Below are positions 6,702 to 12,011 of a DNA stretch of 12,011 nt, one piece after another; within the stretch, counting starts at the first letter, position 1, and every line of letters begins with the position of its first letter. Location of the stretch: NCBI GenBank assembly GCA_018818855.1, contig JAHIRI010000073.1, positions 1 through 12,011 on the forward strand, written 5' to 3'. The position numbers and the translations under genes are program-made. The notes below the pieces were generated by a model that did not search any database, had not been told where the DNA came from, and saw only the letters and a program-made list of their open reading frames with translations. This DNA is from Patescibacteria group bacterium (GTDB lineage: Bacteria > Patescibacteriota > Patescibacteriia > XYB2-FULL-38-15).

Positions 6702-7730
6702 TTATTCGGGTTTTGTTTTTTCTTCGTTTTTACTAAAAAAATCTTGAAGTAAGATGGAGAGGGCGCTGGCAACGGGGATGGCGAAGAGGACTCCCAAAAA
6801 TCCGGCGATTTTGGCGCCAGTGATAATTGCGAGAATTGAAATGATCGGATTCAAGCCGACGGCTTTTTGCATAATTTTCGGAACCAACAAATTATTTTCC
6901 GACCATTGAACCACGGCAAATAGGATTAAAACAAAAAGAGCGAGCATTGGGGATTGTCCCAGGGCGATAAAAATCGCGAAAATCGCGGCGACCCACGGAC
7001 CGACGTAAGGAATTATTTCTAAAAATCCGGCGATGAGACCTAATACCAAAGCGTATTTAACTCCCAAAAGAGTAAGGCCAGTAAAAACAGCAAGACCGAT
7101 TATCAGACAAAGAATTAGTTGTCCCTTAAGCCAGGCGCCCATTTTTTCTTTAATGCGGGCGGCGACTTGAAAAAGATATGGTTGGTAACGAGCGGGGATT
7201 AAAAAACGCGCTGTACCTTTTAATTCTTTTTCTTCTACAACAAGGTAAAAAGTTAAAACTAAAACTAAGAAGAAAGAAACCACTCCGCCGAAAATTCCGC
7301 CCAAACCGGCAAAAATTCCTTCAGTTAAATTTCCTCCGATCGCCTTAAAACTATTTTGGAGAGCAGAGAGATCATACTTGGCCAAAAGATCTTCGGCCCC
7401 CAAAGATTTTAGACGTTCCCAATAATTTGGCAAGTTGTCAGTCAGTTGTTGAAACTGGATAGCAAGCGGCGGAACAATCAAAATGATAATGAGGGCGACA
7501 AGGGAAAGTAAAATTGCGTAAACTAAAATGACGGCCAGCGTCCGGGGAATTTTTCTTTTTTCGAAGCGGTCAGCCAGGGGATCAATCAGAACTGCCAAAA
7601 TTATTGCCATAATAATCAACACCAAAACATCCCACATCAAATAGGTAAAATACAAAATCAACAAAGTTAAAATAATTTTAACAATCGCCAGAGTAGAAAT
7701 ATTCCAGGCGGTTGGTTTTTGTTCAGACAT
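6702..7730 (-). CDS. AI-2E family transporter (PF01594-type permease)
   Basis: 342 aa, the usual length. The family forms pentameric-type inner membrane permeases; some members export autoinducer-2, others are Na+/H+ antiporters, so the substrate cannot be told from sequence. Seen here: paired N-terminal TM segments (about 13-55), TM segments at 63-90, a soluble insertion (about 92-130), and the C-terminal block with the diagnostic E-I-I-P-Y-V-G-P motif (238-245) followed by LLVPKIMQKAVGLNPIISI and GFLGVLFAIP. It is the first gene of the minus-strand envelope operon and starts at an ATG 47 nt from the opposite-strand track leading to smpB. No SD; TAATAT just upstream may be a -10 but I see no good -35. 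Confidence 0.93.
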   Translation of the reverse strand: MSEQKPTAWNISTLAIVKIILTLLILYFTYLMWDVLVLIIMAIILAVLIDPLADRFEKRKIPRTLAVILVYAILLSLVALIIILIVPPLAIQFQQLTDNLPNYWERLKSLGAEDLLAKYDLSALQNSFKAIGGNLTEGIFAGLGGIFGGVVSFFLVLVLTFYLVVEEKELKGTARFLIPARYQPYLFQVAARIKEKMGAWLKGQLILCLIIGLAVFTGLTLLGVKYALVLGLIAGFLEIIPYVGPWVAAIFAIFIALGQSPMLALFVLILFAVVQWSENNLLVPKIMQKAVGLNPIISILAIITGAKIAGFLGVLFAIPVASALSILLQDFFSKNEEKTKPE

Positions 7731-7826
7731 AATATAAATATTACATTGTTAAATTGTTAAGCTAATAATACCACAAAATGACGGGCGCGGCAAATGGGAA
7801 AATGGCGCGTAGCAGATGGGTTCATA

Positions 7827-7855
7827 TTGAAAAATATAGGTTATTGATTTATAAT
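7827..7855 (+). promoter_or_regulatory. Sigma-70-type promoter of smpB-ssrA
   Basis: TTGAAA (7827-7832), 17-nt spacer, TATAAT (7850-7855). Transcription would begin around 7861-7863, only 2-4 nt before the smpB ATG at 7865, giving an essentially leaderless mRNA. This also argues against the open frame's earlier starts. Confidence 0.7.
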
Positions 7856-7864
7856 ATAAAAGTT

Positions 7865-8308
7865 ATGTCAGTTATTTCCATCAACAAACGAGCCAATTTT
7901 GATTATGAAATTCTTGAAAAGTTTGAAGCGGGCATGGTTTTGACGGGTCAAGAAGTCAAATCAATTAAAACCGGGCATATATCATTGGCCGGAGCTTTTG
8001 TTACCCTAAAAGGCAATGAAGCCTGGCTTACAAATGCCCATGTGCCTCCTTATAAAATGGCCGGACAGGTTTTGGATTATGATCCGACTCGGCCGAGAAA
8101 ATTGCTTTTGCGCAAACAAGAATTATCTTCCCTTTACGGAAAAATAAAGCAAAAGGGCTTGACTTTGGTACCGATTAGAGTTTATACTAAAGGCAATAAG
8201 ATAAAGTTGGAATTTGGCATTGGTAGAGGCAAGAAGAAATACGAGAAAAGAGATCTTATTAAAAAGCGTGAAGTAGATAAAAAAATTCGTGAAGCAATGA
8301 AGGTTTAA
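7865..8308 (+). CDS. smpB: SsrA-binding protein SmpB
   Basis: 147 aa, close to the family norm of 150-160. SmpB binds the tRNA-like domain of tmRNA and mimics the missing anticodon arm in the decoding centre during trans-translation. The conserved blocks are present: NKRANFDYEILEKFEAGMVL, LTGQEVKSIKTGHISLAGAF, the central NAHVPPYKMA, and the basic C-terminal tail (GRGKKKYEKRDLIKKREVDKKI) that lies in the mRNA channel. The frame is open back to an ATG at 7778, but homology starts at MSVISINKRANF, and the TTGAAA/TATAAT promoter lies inside that extension, so 7865 is the start. There is no SD. The tmRNA gene starts 5 nt after the stop, so both partners are probably made from one transcript. Confidence 0.97.
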   Translation: MSVISINKRANFDYEILEKFEAGMVLTGQEVKSIKTGHISLAGAFVTLKGNEAWLTNAHVPPYKMAGQVLDYDPTRPRKLLLRKQELSSLYGKIKQKGLTLVPIRVYTKGNKIKLEFGIGRGKKKYEKRDLIKKREVDKKIREAMKV

Positions 8309-8313
8309 TCTTT

Positions 8314-8697
8314 GGGGATGACAGGCCTCGATAGGAGTTCTTTACAAAATGAGCAAGCCGAGTATTGCCGTAATCTCGTAAAACTTTGGCAAAATCAATA
8401 AGTGCAAACTTATTTAACAAAGTAAAGAGCGCTTTTAGCGTTCCGAGCTTTGCTCCTGTCGCTGCTTAAATAGCCGCGACACATCGGCCGCCGACGCTCG
8501 GTAGGCGGGGCCCGGTGTCATAACCGAGATAGAAAATTTTTTTGGTCTAGAAAAATTTTTGAAAATTAATAGGCCTCGGGCATAAGGATTTTGCTAAATT
8601 TTATACCTTAATGTCTTAAAAATTTAATTTAGCTAAGCTTGTAGAATCGTTTTGATAAGACTTCTAGACGCGGGTTCAATTCCCGCCATCTCCACCA
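8314..8697 (+). ncRNA. ssrA: Transfer-messenger RNA (tmRNA)
   Basis: 384 nt. The 5' end GGGGATG pairs with CATCTCC at 8687-8693 (one G-U), followed by encoded ACCA. The T arm is GCGGG-TTCAATT-CCCGC just before it. The reading frame starts at the resume codon GCA 8404-8406, after AATAAGT, and ends with TAA at 8467-8469. It encodes a 21-residue tag starting ANLFNKVK and ending SFAPVAA, with the expected small hydrophobic C-terminus for ClpXP/Lon-type recognition. A GC-rich pseudoknot region lies at about 8472-8535. One-piece, not permuted. It lies directly after smpB, and needs processing at both ends from that transcript. Confidence 0.96.
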
Positions 8698-8778
8698 CGT
8701 AAAATCACTCTTCGCTATCGCTCGAGTGATCACGTGGCAAGCCGCCATATAAGAAAAAAGAAGAGTAATTTTACGTGG
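8695..8778. repeat. 84-bp element with 18-bp inverted ends at the tmRNA 3' end
   Basis: The left end CCACGTAAAATCACTCTT (8695-8712) is the reverse complement of AAGAGTAATTTTACGTGG (8761-8778) except for one base. An internal arm GAGTGATCACGTGG (8724-8737) can also pair with the left end. The left end starts within the CCA of tmRNA. It could be a small mobile-element relic, a processing or termination structure, or a leader. I see no T tract for an intrinsic terminator. Confidence 0.6.
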
Positions 8779-8779
8779 T

Positions 8780-8816
8780 GCCCCGTGAATTTTGCGGAGC
8801 AAAATTTTTACGGGGC
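8780..8816. repeat. Palindromic REP-like hairpin before the GIY-YIG gene
   Basis: GCCCCGT (8780-8786) pairs with ACGGGGC (8810-8816), and inside it AATTTTGC (8788-8795) pairs with GCAAAATT (8799-8806) around GGA. The stem ends 8 nt before the ATG of the GIY-YIG gene, so its 3' arm overlaps the only purine-rich stretch that might serve as SD. Confidence 0.65.
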
Positions 8817-8824
8817 GGAAAATA

Positions 8825-9085
8825 ATGTATTTTGTTTACATTTTAGAAAATAGACCCGATAGAAGTTGGTATACTGGGTTTACTTCTGATATAAAGCGTA
8901 GATTAAGACAGCACCTTAGCGGTTGTAGTCCGTATACGAGTAAAAAGAATAACTGGCGATTAATTTATTGCGAAATTTATTTAGATAAGCAAGATGCCAT
9001 TGGTAGAGAGAAATTTTTAAAAAGTGGTGCGGGTAAAAAATTTATTAAAAAACAGTTGTTTCATTATCTAAAATCTAACTCATAA
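8825..9085 (+). CDS. Small GIY-YIG nuclease-domain protein (YhbQ/UvrC-N-like)
   Basis: 86 aa from ATG 8825, the usual length of stand-alone GIY-YIG proteins; an in-frame TTG at 8792 lies inside a hairpin and is unlikely. Visible motifs: VYIL (4-7, the GIY strand), WYTG (15-18, the YIG strand), the arginine in RRLRQHLSG (25-33), CEIY (49-52), and the metal-binding glutamate in GREKFLKSG (60-68). GIY-YIG enzymes cut DNA; for the small stand-alone proteins the biological role is mostly unknown. It sits between the tmRNA-linked inverted repeats and infC, with its stop 12 nt before the infC start, so it is probably in the infC transcript. Its position next to repeats allows a mobile origin, but that is inference. 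Confidence 0.9.
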   Translation: MYFVYILENRPDRSWYTGFTSDIKRRLRQHLSGCSPYTSKKNNWRLIYCEIYLDKQDAIGREKFLKSGAGKKFIKKQLFHYLKSNS

Positions 9086-9097
9086 ATTTACAAACCC

Positions 9098-9640
9098 TTG
9101 CGCATTTCAAGAAAACAAGTTAAAGTTCAGACGATTCATTATTGGACTAATGAACAAATAAGAGCATCCGAGGTTCGCGTGATTGACGAAAGCGGGCAGA
9201 ATTTAGGCGTGATGCCGACCGCTGACGCGGTAAAATTGGCGCGCGAAAGAGAGTTTGATTTAGTAGAAGTTTTTCCCAAAGCCGATCCGCCCATCGCCAA
9301 AATTTTAGACTACGGAAAATTTTTGTACCAAAAAGATAAGGAAGCAAGAAAACAAAAAGCTAAGGTGAAAAAAGTGGAGATAAAAGGAATCCGTTTGTCT
9401 TTAAGAATCAGTCAGCACGATAGAGATTTTAGATTGAACCAAGCAAAAGAATTTTTAGAATCGGGCGATAAAGTAAAAGTAGAAATAATTTTGAAGGGAA
9501 GAGAAAGACAATACGGAAACAAGGCGCGCGAAGTCGCCAGCCAATTTATTGACGCGCTTAATAGTTTAGTCCCCGCAAAAATTGAACAGCCATTAAGTTT
9601 TCAGGGAGGCAGACTCTCTGTGACAGTGGGTAAGAAGTAA
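9098..9640 (+). CDS. infC: Translation initiation factor IF-3
   Basis: 180 aa, full length. IF-3 binds the 30S subunit, keeps it apart from 50S and checks start-codon and initiator-tRNA pairing. The N-domain (about 15-83) shows TNEQIRASEVRVIDESGQNLGVM, EFDLVEVFPKADPPIAKILDYGKF; the basic linker (KDKEARKQKAKVKKVEIKGIRLS) and the C-domain (about 95-178, with GDKVKVEIILKGRERQY) follow. The start is TTG at 9098 (ATT two codons later is also possible); no in-frame ATG occurs before residue 39, which would cut the N-domain. A poor start codon fits the known autocontrol of infC, where IF-3 rejects non-standard starts. No SD is seen. First of the infC-rpmI-rplT set. Confidence 0.95.
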   Translation: MRISRKQVKVQTIHYWTNEQIRASEVRVIDESGQNLGVMPTADAVKLAREREFDLVEVFPKADPPIAKILDYGKFLYQKDKEARKQKAKVKKVEIKGIRLSLRISQHDRDFRLNQAKEFLESGDKVKVEIILKGRERQYGNKAREVASQFIDALNSLVPAKIEQPLSFQGGRLSVTVGKK

Positions 9641-9655
9641 ATTAATTTTAAAATT

Positions 9656-9847
9656 ATGAAAGCAAAAACTCATAAGCTTGTCTCCAAAAGATTTAAAGTC
9701 ACAAAAAAAGCAAAAGTTCTGAAACGCTACGCGGGTCAGGATCATTTTAATGCCCGCGATACGGGAAAAGCTACAAGAAAAAAAAGACGAGACGTCAGTC
9801 TTTCGGATTCTTTTAATAAGACAGTAAGAACGGCGATTGCCCATTAA
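9656..9847 (+). CDS. rpmI: Large ribosomal subunit protein bL35
   Basis: 63 aa, typical length and very basic. Family signatures are KAKTHKLVSKRFKVT (2-16), KRYAGQDHFN and the TRKKRRD patch (40-46). bL35 is a late-assembly protein of the 50S subunit. It lies 15 nt after infC and 21 nt before rplT, the conserved order of this operon. ATG at 9656 has AT-rich bases and no SD before it, so translation may rely on unstructured leader or coupling. Confidence 0.96.
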   Translation: MKAKTHKLVSKRFKVTKKAKVLKRYAGQDHFNARDTGKATRKKRRDVSLSDSFNKTVRTAIAH

Positions 9848-9868
9848 TTTTTTATTTAATTTTTATTT

Positions 9869-10213
9869 ATGCCGAGAGTTAAAAGAGGGAAAAATCATTT
9901 GAAGAGACGGAAAAATCTTCTGAAACAAACCAAGGGTTACAAATGGGGGAGAAAGAGTAAAATAAAATTGGCCAGAGTCGCGATGCTCAAGGCTGGCTCT
10001 TATGCGTACCGCGATCGGCGGACGAAAAAAAGAGTTGCCCGTCAACTTTGGCAAGTTAAAATTGGCGCGGCGAGCCGGGAGAATGGTTTGAGTTACAGCA
10101 AACTTGCCGGAGCGTTAAAGAAGGCTAAAATTAATTTGGACAGAAAAATTTTAGCTGATTTGGCGGAAAATCATCCAGCAATTTTTGCGAAAGTTGTAGA
10201 AGCAGTGAAGTAA
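9869..10213 (+). CDS. rplT: Large ribosomal subunit protein bL20
   Basis: 114 aa, normal length. The N-terminal extension PRVKRGKNHLKRRKNLLKQTKGY (basic, threads into 23S rRNA) and the globular C-domain with RDRRTKKRVARQLWQVKIGAASRENG, YSKLAGALKKA and DRKILADLAENHPAIF are all typical. bL20 is essential for early 50S assembly and in several bacteria represses its own operon; no L20-leader could be recognised here. No SD before ATG 9869. An intrinsic terminator follows 33 nt after the stop, closing the operon. Confidence 0.97.
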   Translation: MPRVKRGKNHLKRRKNLLKQTKGYKWGRKSKIKLARVAMLKAGSYAYRDRRTKKRVARQLWQVKIGAASRENGLSYSKLAGALKKAKINLDRKILADLAENHPAIFAKVVEAVK

Positions 10214-10245
10214 TAATGTAAAATAATAAAGAATAAAACGTTTTA

Positions 10246-10277
10246 ACAAAGCAGGGTAAAATCCCTGTTTTTGTTTT
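10246..10277 (+). terminator. Rho-independent terminator after rplT
   Basis: CAGGG (10252-10256), loop TAAAAT, CCCTG (10263-10267), then TTTTTGTTTT (10268-10277). A-rich bases before the stem (ACAAA, 10246-10250) can pair into the T tract. It separates the ribosomal operon from the GC-rich repeat-protein gene downstream. Confidence 0.85.
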
Positions 10278-10283
10278 ATCCTC

Positions 10284-10316
10284 TTGACAAATTTGTAGAT
10301 TATGTTAAATTATAAT
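10284..10316 (+). promoter_or_regulatory. Candidate promoter for the MopE-like gene
   Basis: TTGACA (10284-10289) is a perfect -35. The perfect TATAAT (10311-10316) is 21 nt away, longer than ideal; TAAATT (10306-10311) gives 16 nt. It lies just after the rplT terminator and would make a leader of roughly 235 nt. A second TTGACA at 10402-10407 has only a poor -10 (TAATCT, 14-nt spacer). Confidence 0.5.
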
Positions 10317-10557
10317 GTGCGGTTTTGACCGAGAAGGAGGGGGCGAAAACCCTCTTTTCTTGTTCCGAAATAGAGCTAAAGGGTCAAAAGACTGCTGTTC
10401 GTTGACAATTAGGAATTTTGGTAATCTCTCCTTGGCGTAAACGCGCTGGGGAGTTCGCCATGCCGTAAACAAGGTATGGCATTGAAAATAGTGGTTCGGT
10501 TTTAGCGGCGGATTTGCCGCGTGCGGCTCCGCCGCACAATGAGGAGGGAGAAGGAAG
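10317..10557 (+). promoter_or_regulatory. Long structured leader of the MopE-like gene, possible cis-regulatory RNA
   Basis: No gene is seen here. TTTTGACC (10323-10330) pairs with GGTCAAAA (10382-10389) and encloses a hairpin GAGGG/CCCTC (10337-10341 with 10350-10354). Next come CTCC...GGGAG around GCG-TAAA-CGC (about 10427-10453), GCCATGCC/GGTATGGC (10457-10464 with 10473-10480, one G-U), GCGGC/GCCGC (10505-10509 with 10516-10520), and GTGCGGC-TCC-GCCGCAC (10521-10537) 4 nt before the SD AGGAGG (10542-10547). No known riboswitch consensus was matched. Confidence 0.45.
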
Positions 10558-12011
10558 ATGAAGAGGGAGAACATGAAGAATTGGAACTGGCTCGTGACGT
10601 TGTGCGTGTGTACGGTGCTCGGCGCCGCGAACTTCGGCTGCGGCGACGGAGGCACCACCTTCTACGCGGGGTACGAGTGTACCTCGGACTCCGACTGCGT
10701 GGTCGGAGAGTGCTTCCGCGGCGAGTGTCGCATGGCCTGCAACGCGTACATTCACTGTCCGCGCGGCATGTACTGCGACCCGACCGGCCACTGCGCCGGT
10801 ACGCCGGATTGCGCCGGCACGACCGAAGTCTGCGACGGAGTCGACAACGACTGCGACGGCGAGACCGACGAGAACGGCGTTTGCGGCGAAGGGGTTTGCC
10901 CGTTGGGTGAATTCATCGACTGCAACACGCTGATTCCCGGCGAGTGCGCCGGCGGCCAGATGCGTTGTCTCGCAAACGGTTCGGGTTACTCCGACGTCTG
11001 CGAGCCGACGAGACTGCCGGGTGACTATCCGGAAGTCTGCGGCAATCGCGTGGATGACAACTGCGACGGTCGACCCGACGAGAACTGCACCTGTGATCCG
11101 GCCGCTCCGCCCGAACCTTGCGTCATTCCGGACCGCCTCGGCGCTTGCGCCGCGGGCGAAATGAACTGTTTGGATGACGGCTCGGGTTACGGCGACTGCA
11201 CCTTTGTGGTTCGACCGTCTGCTGAGATCTGCAACGGTTTCGACGACAACTGCGACGGTCGGATCGACGAGGGACTGCTCAATGCTTGCGGTTCCTGCGG
11301 CGTCGTGACCCCCGAGTACTGCGACGGGACCGATAACGACTGCGACGGTTCGATCGACGAAGACTGCGAATGTGTCGACGAAGATAGTCGCGTCTGCGGC
11401 ACTGACGTCGGTGCCTGCACCGCGGGTGTTCAGTACTGCATGGGAGGTCATTGGGGTCTGTGTCTTGGCACGGGTCCTGCCTCCGAGACCTGCAACGGTG
11501 CGGACGACGACTGCGACACTACGATCGACGAGGGTTGCGAGTGCGTCGGAACTTCGTCGCGTATTTGCGGCGAGGAGATGGGTGCCTGCACCCTCGGCGC
11601 GCAGTTCTGCATCGGTGGATTCTGGAGCGACTGCACGGGCGTGGCGCCCGACGCCGAACTCTGCGACGGCCTGGACAACGACTGCGACGGTGACATCGAC
11701 GAATTCGGCTGCACCTGTCCGGCCGGTACTTCCATCTCCTGCGACACCGGACTCCTCGGCGCCTGCGCCAACGGTCAGACGTTCTGTTTGGCCGACGGTA
11801 CGGGTTACGGTCCCTGCGAGATCGTAGTGGGTTCTGCTCCCGAAGTCTGCGACGACGGCATCGACAACGATTGCGATGGTCGCGTCGACAACGGGTGCAC
11901 CTGCGCCACCGGCGAGACGACGCTCTGCGTCACCGGTCTCGACGGCATCTGCAGCGCTGGCCGCGCCACCTGCTTGGCGGACCACATGGGCTTCGGTCCG
12001 TGCGTTCCGAC
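10558..12011 (+). CDS. MopE-like cysteine-rich repeat lipoprotein, partial (runs off the right edge)
   Basis: 484 codons are in the window and no stop is reached. SD AGGAGG ends 10 nt before ATG 10558; a second ATG at 10573 is in frame. A signal sequence (to about residue 27) ends NFGC, making Cys28 a likely lipidated residue. Residues 41-79 are a disulfide-rich part (CTSDSDCVVGECFRGEC...CPRGMYCDPTGHC) common in myxobacterial lipoproteins. From residue 92 come seven copies of CxGxDNDCDGxxDE (starting at Cys92, 161, 225, 255, 312, 369 and 431), the PF11617 Cu-binding_MopE-type putative metal-binding motif. They are separated by spacers mostly with GACxxGxxxC and GSGYGxC patterns. The fifth copy lacks the Gly (DCDTTIDE). 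Acidic residues and cysteines suggest Ca2+ or Cu binding and disulfides; adhesion is an inference. GC-rich codon use contrasts with rplT just upstream. Confidence 0.9.
   Translation, partial: MKRENMKNWNWLVTLCVCTVLGAANFGCGDGGTTFYAGYECTSDSDCVVGECFRGECRMACNAYIHCPRGMYCDPTGHCAGTPDCAGTTEVCDGVDNDCDGETDENGVCGEGVCPLGEFIDCNTLIPGECAGGQMRCLANGSGYSDVCEPTRLPGDYPEVCGNRVDDNCDGRPDENCTCDPAAPPEPCVIPDRLGACAAGEMNCLDDGSGYGDCTFVVRPSAEICNGFDDNCDGRIDEGLLNACGSCGVVTPEYCDGTDNDCDGSIDEDCECVDEDSRVCGTDVGACTAGVQYCMGGHWGLCLGTGPASETCNGADDDCDTTIDEGCECVGTSSRICGEEMGACTLGAQFCIGGFWSDCTGVAPDAELCDGLDNDCDGDIDEFGCTCPAGTSISCDTGLLGACANGQTFCLADGTGYGPCEIVVGSAPEVCDDGIDNDCDGRVDNGCTCATGETTLCVTGLDGICSAGRATCLADHMGFGPCVP

Noticed and set aside
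7778..7864. N-terminal extension of SmpB from ATG 7778
   Set aside because: The added 29 residues are outside the family and the promoter for smpB lies within them.
10305..10658. 117-codon minus-strand frame over the leader
   Set aside because: It crosses the structured leader and the start of the MopE-like gene, has no SD, and its translation has no recognisable features.
11004..11016. 13-base match GCCGACGAGACTG shared with the hairpin at 1540-1561 (minus strand)
   Set aside because: Here it is plain coding sequence of a repeat region; a match this short in GC-rich DNA is not convincing as a shared element.
10384..11985. 533-codon open frame on the minus strand
   Set aside because: It is the antisense of the MopE-like repeats; the repetitive AVVV-type translation simply mirrors the DNDCDG codons, and its start lies inside the repeat gene.

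Overview
The window joins two very different kinds of DNA. The central part (about 2.55-10.5 kb) is AT-rich. Its genes are compact, several are short, and they almost all lack Shine-Dalgarno (SD) sequences. It carries smpB, ssrA (tmRNA), infC, rpmI and rplT, plus an envelope operon. This look suggests a Patescibacteria/CPR (Parcubacteria-like) genome; that is inference from gene style and protein similarity, not from a marker tree. Both ends are GC-rich, use G/C-ending codons and strong GGAGG-type SD sites, and encode cysteine-rich exported proteins of a kind familiar from myxobacteria and also seen in some CPR genomes.

Layout. 1-331: non-coding end with a strong minus-strand terminator. 332-2478 (minus): two exported proteins. 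One is a lipoprotein with thrombospondin-type-3-like, defensin-like (CS-alpha-beta) and CGDGxC cysteine motifs joined by Ala-Asp linkers. The other is a secreted or anchored protein with a Thr/Pro linker and a predicted coiled coil. 2479-3243: structured leader, stem-loops, one doubtful 114-aa ORF and the terminator of the next operon. 3244-7730 (minus): a tight run of five genes: AI-2E-type permease, YpmS-like single-pass protein, polytopic membrane protein, an HtrA-like PDZ protein that has lost its whole catalytic triad, and a Wzz-like polysaccharide co-polymerase. 7865-8697 (plus): smpB with a near-consensus promoter that makes an almost leaderless mRNA, followed 5 nt later by the tmRNA gene. 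8695-8816: inverted repeats starting at the tmRNA CCA end, then a small GIY-YIG protein. 9098-10213: infC (TTG start), rpmI, rplT, then a terminator. 10278-10557: a promoter and a roughly 240-nt structured leader. 10558-12011: a MopE-like repeat lipoprotein running off the right edge.

How the parts fit. smpB and ssrA together form the trans-translation ribosome rescue system. infC-rpmI-rplT is the classic IF3/bL35/bL20 translation operon. The minus-strand operon is an envelope set. The GC-rich genes look like surface adhesion or metal-binding proteins. All three have a short GC-rich hairpin directly before the SD, which suggests shared post-transcriptional control or shared origin. The best leads are the tandem defensin-like motifs, the pseudoprotease, the hairpin-SD leaders, and the repeat element between tmRNA and infC.
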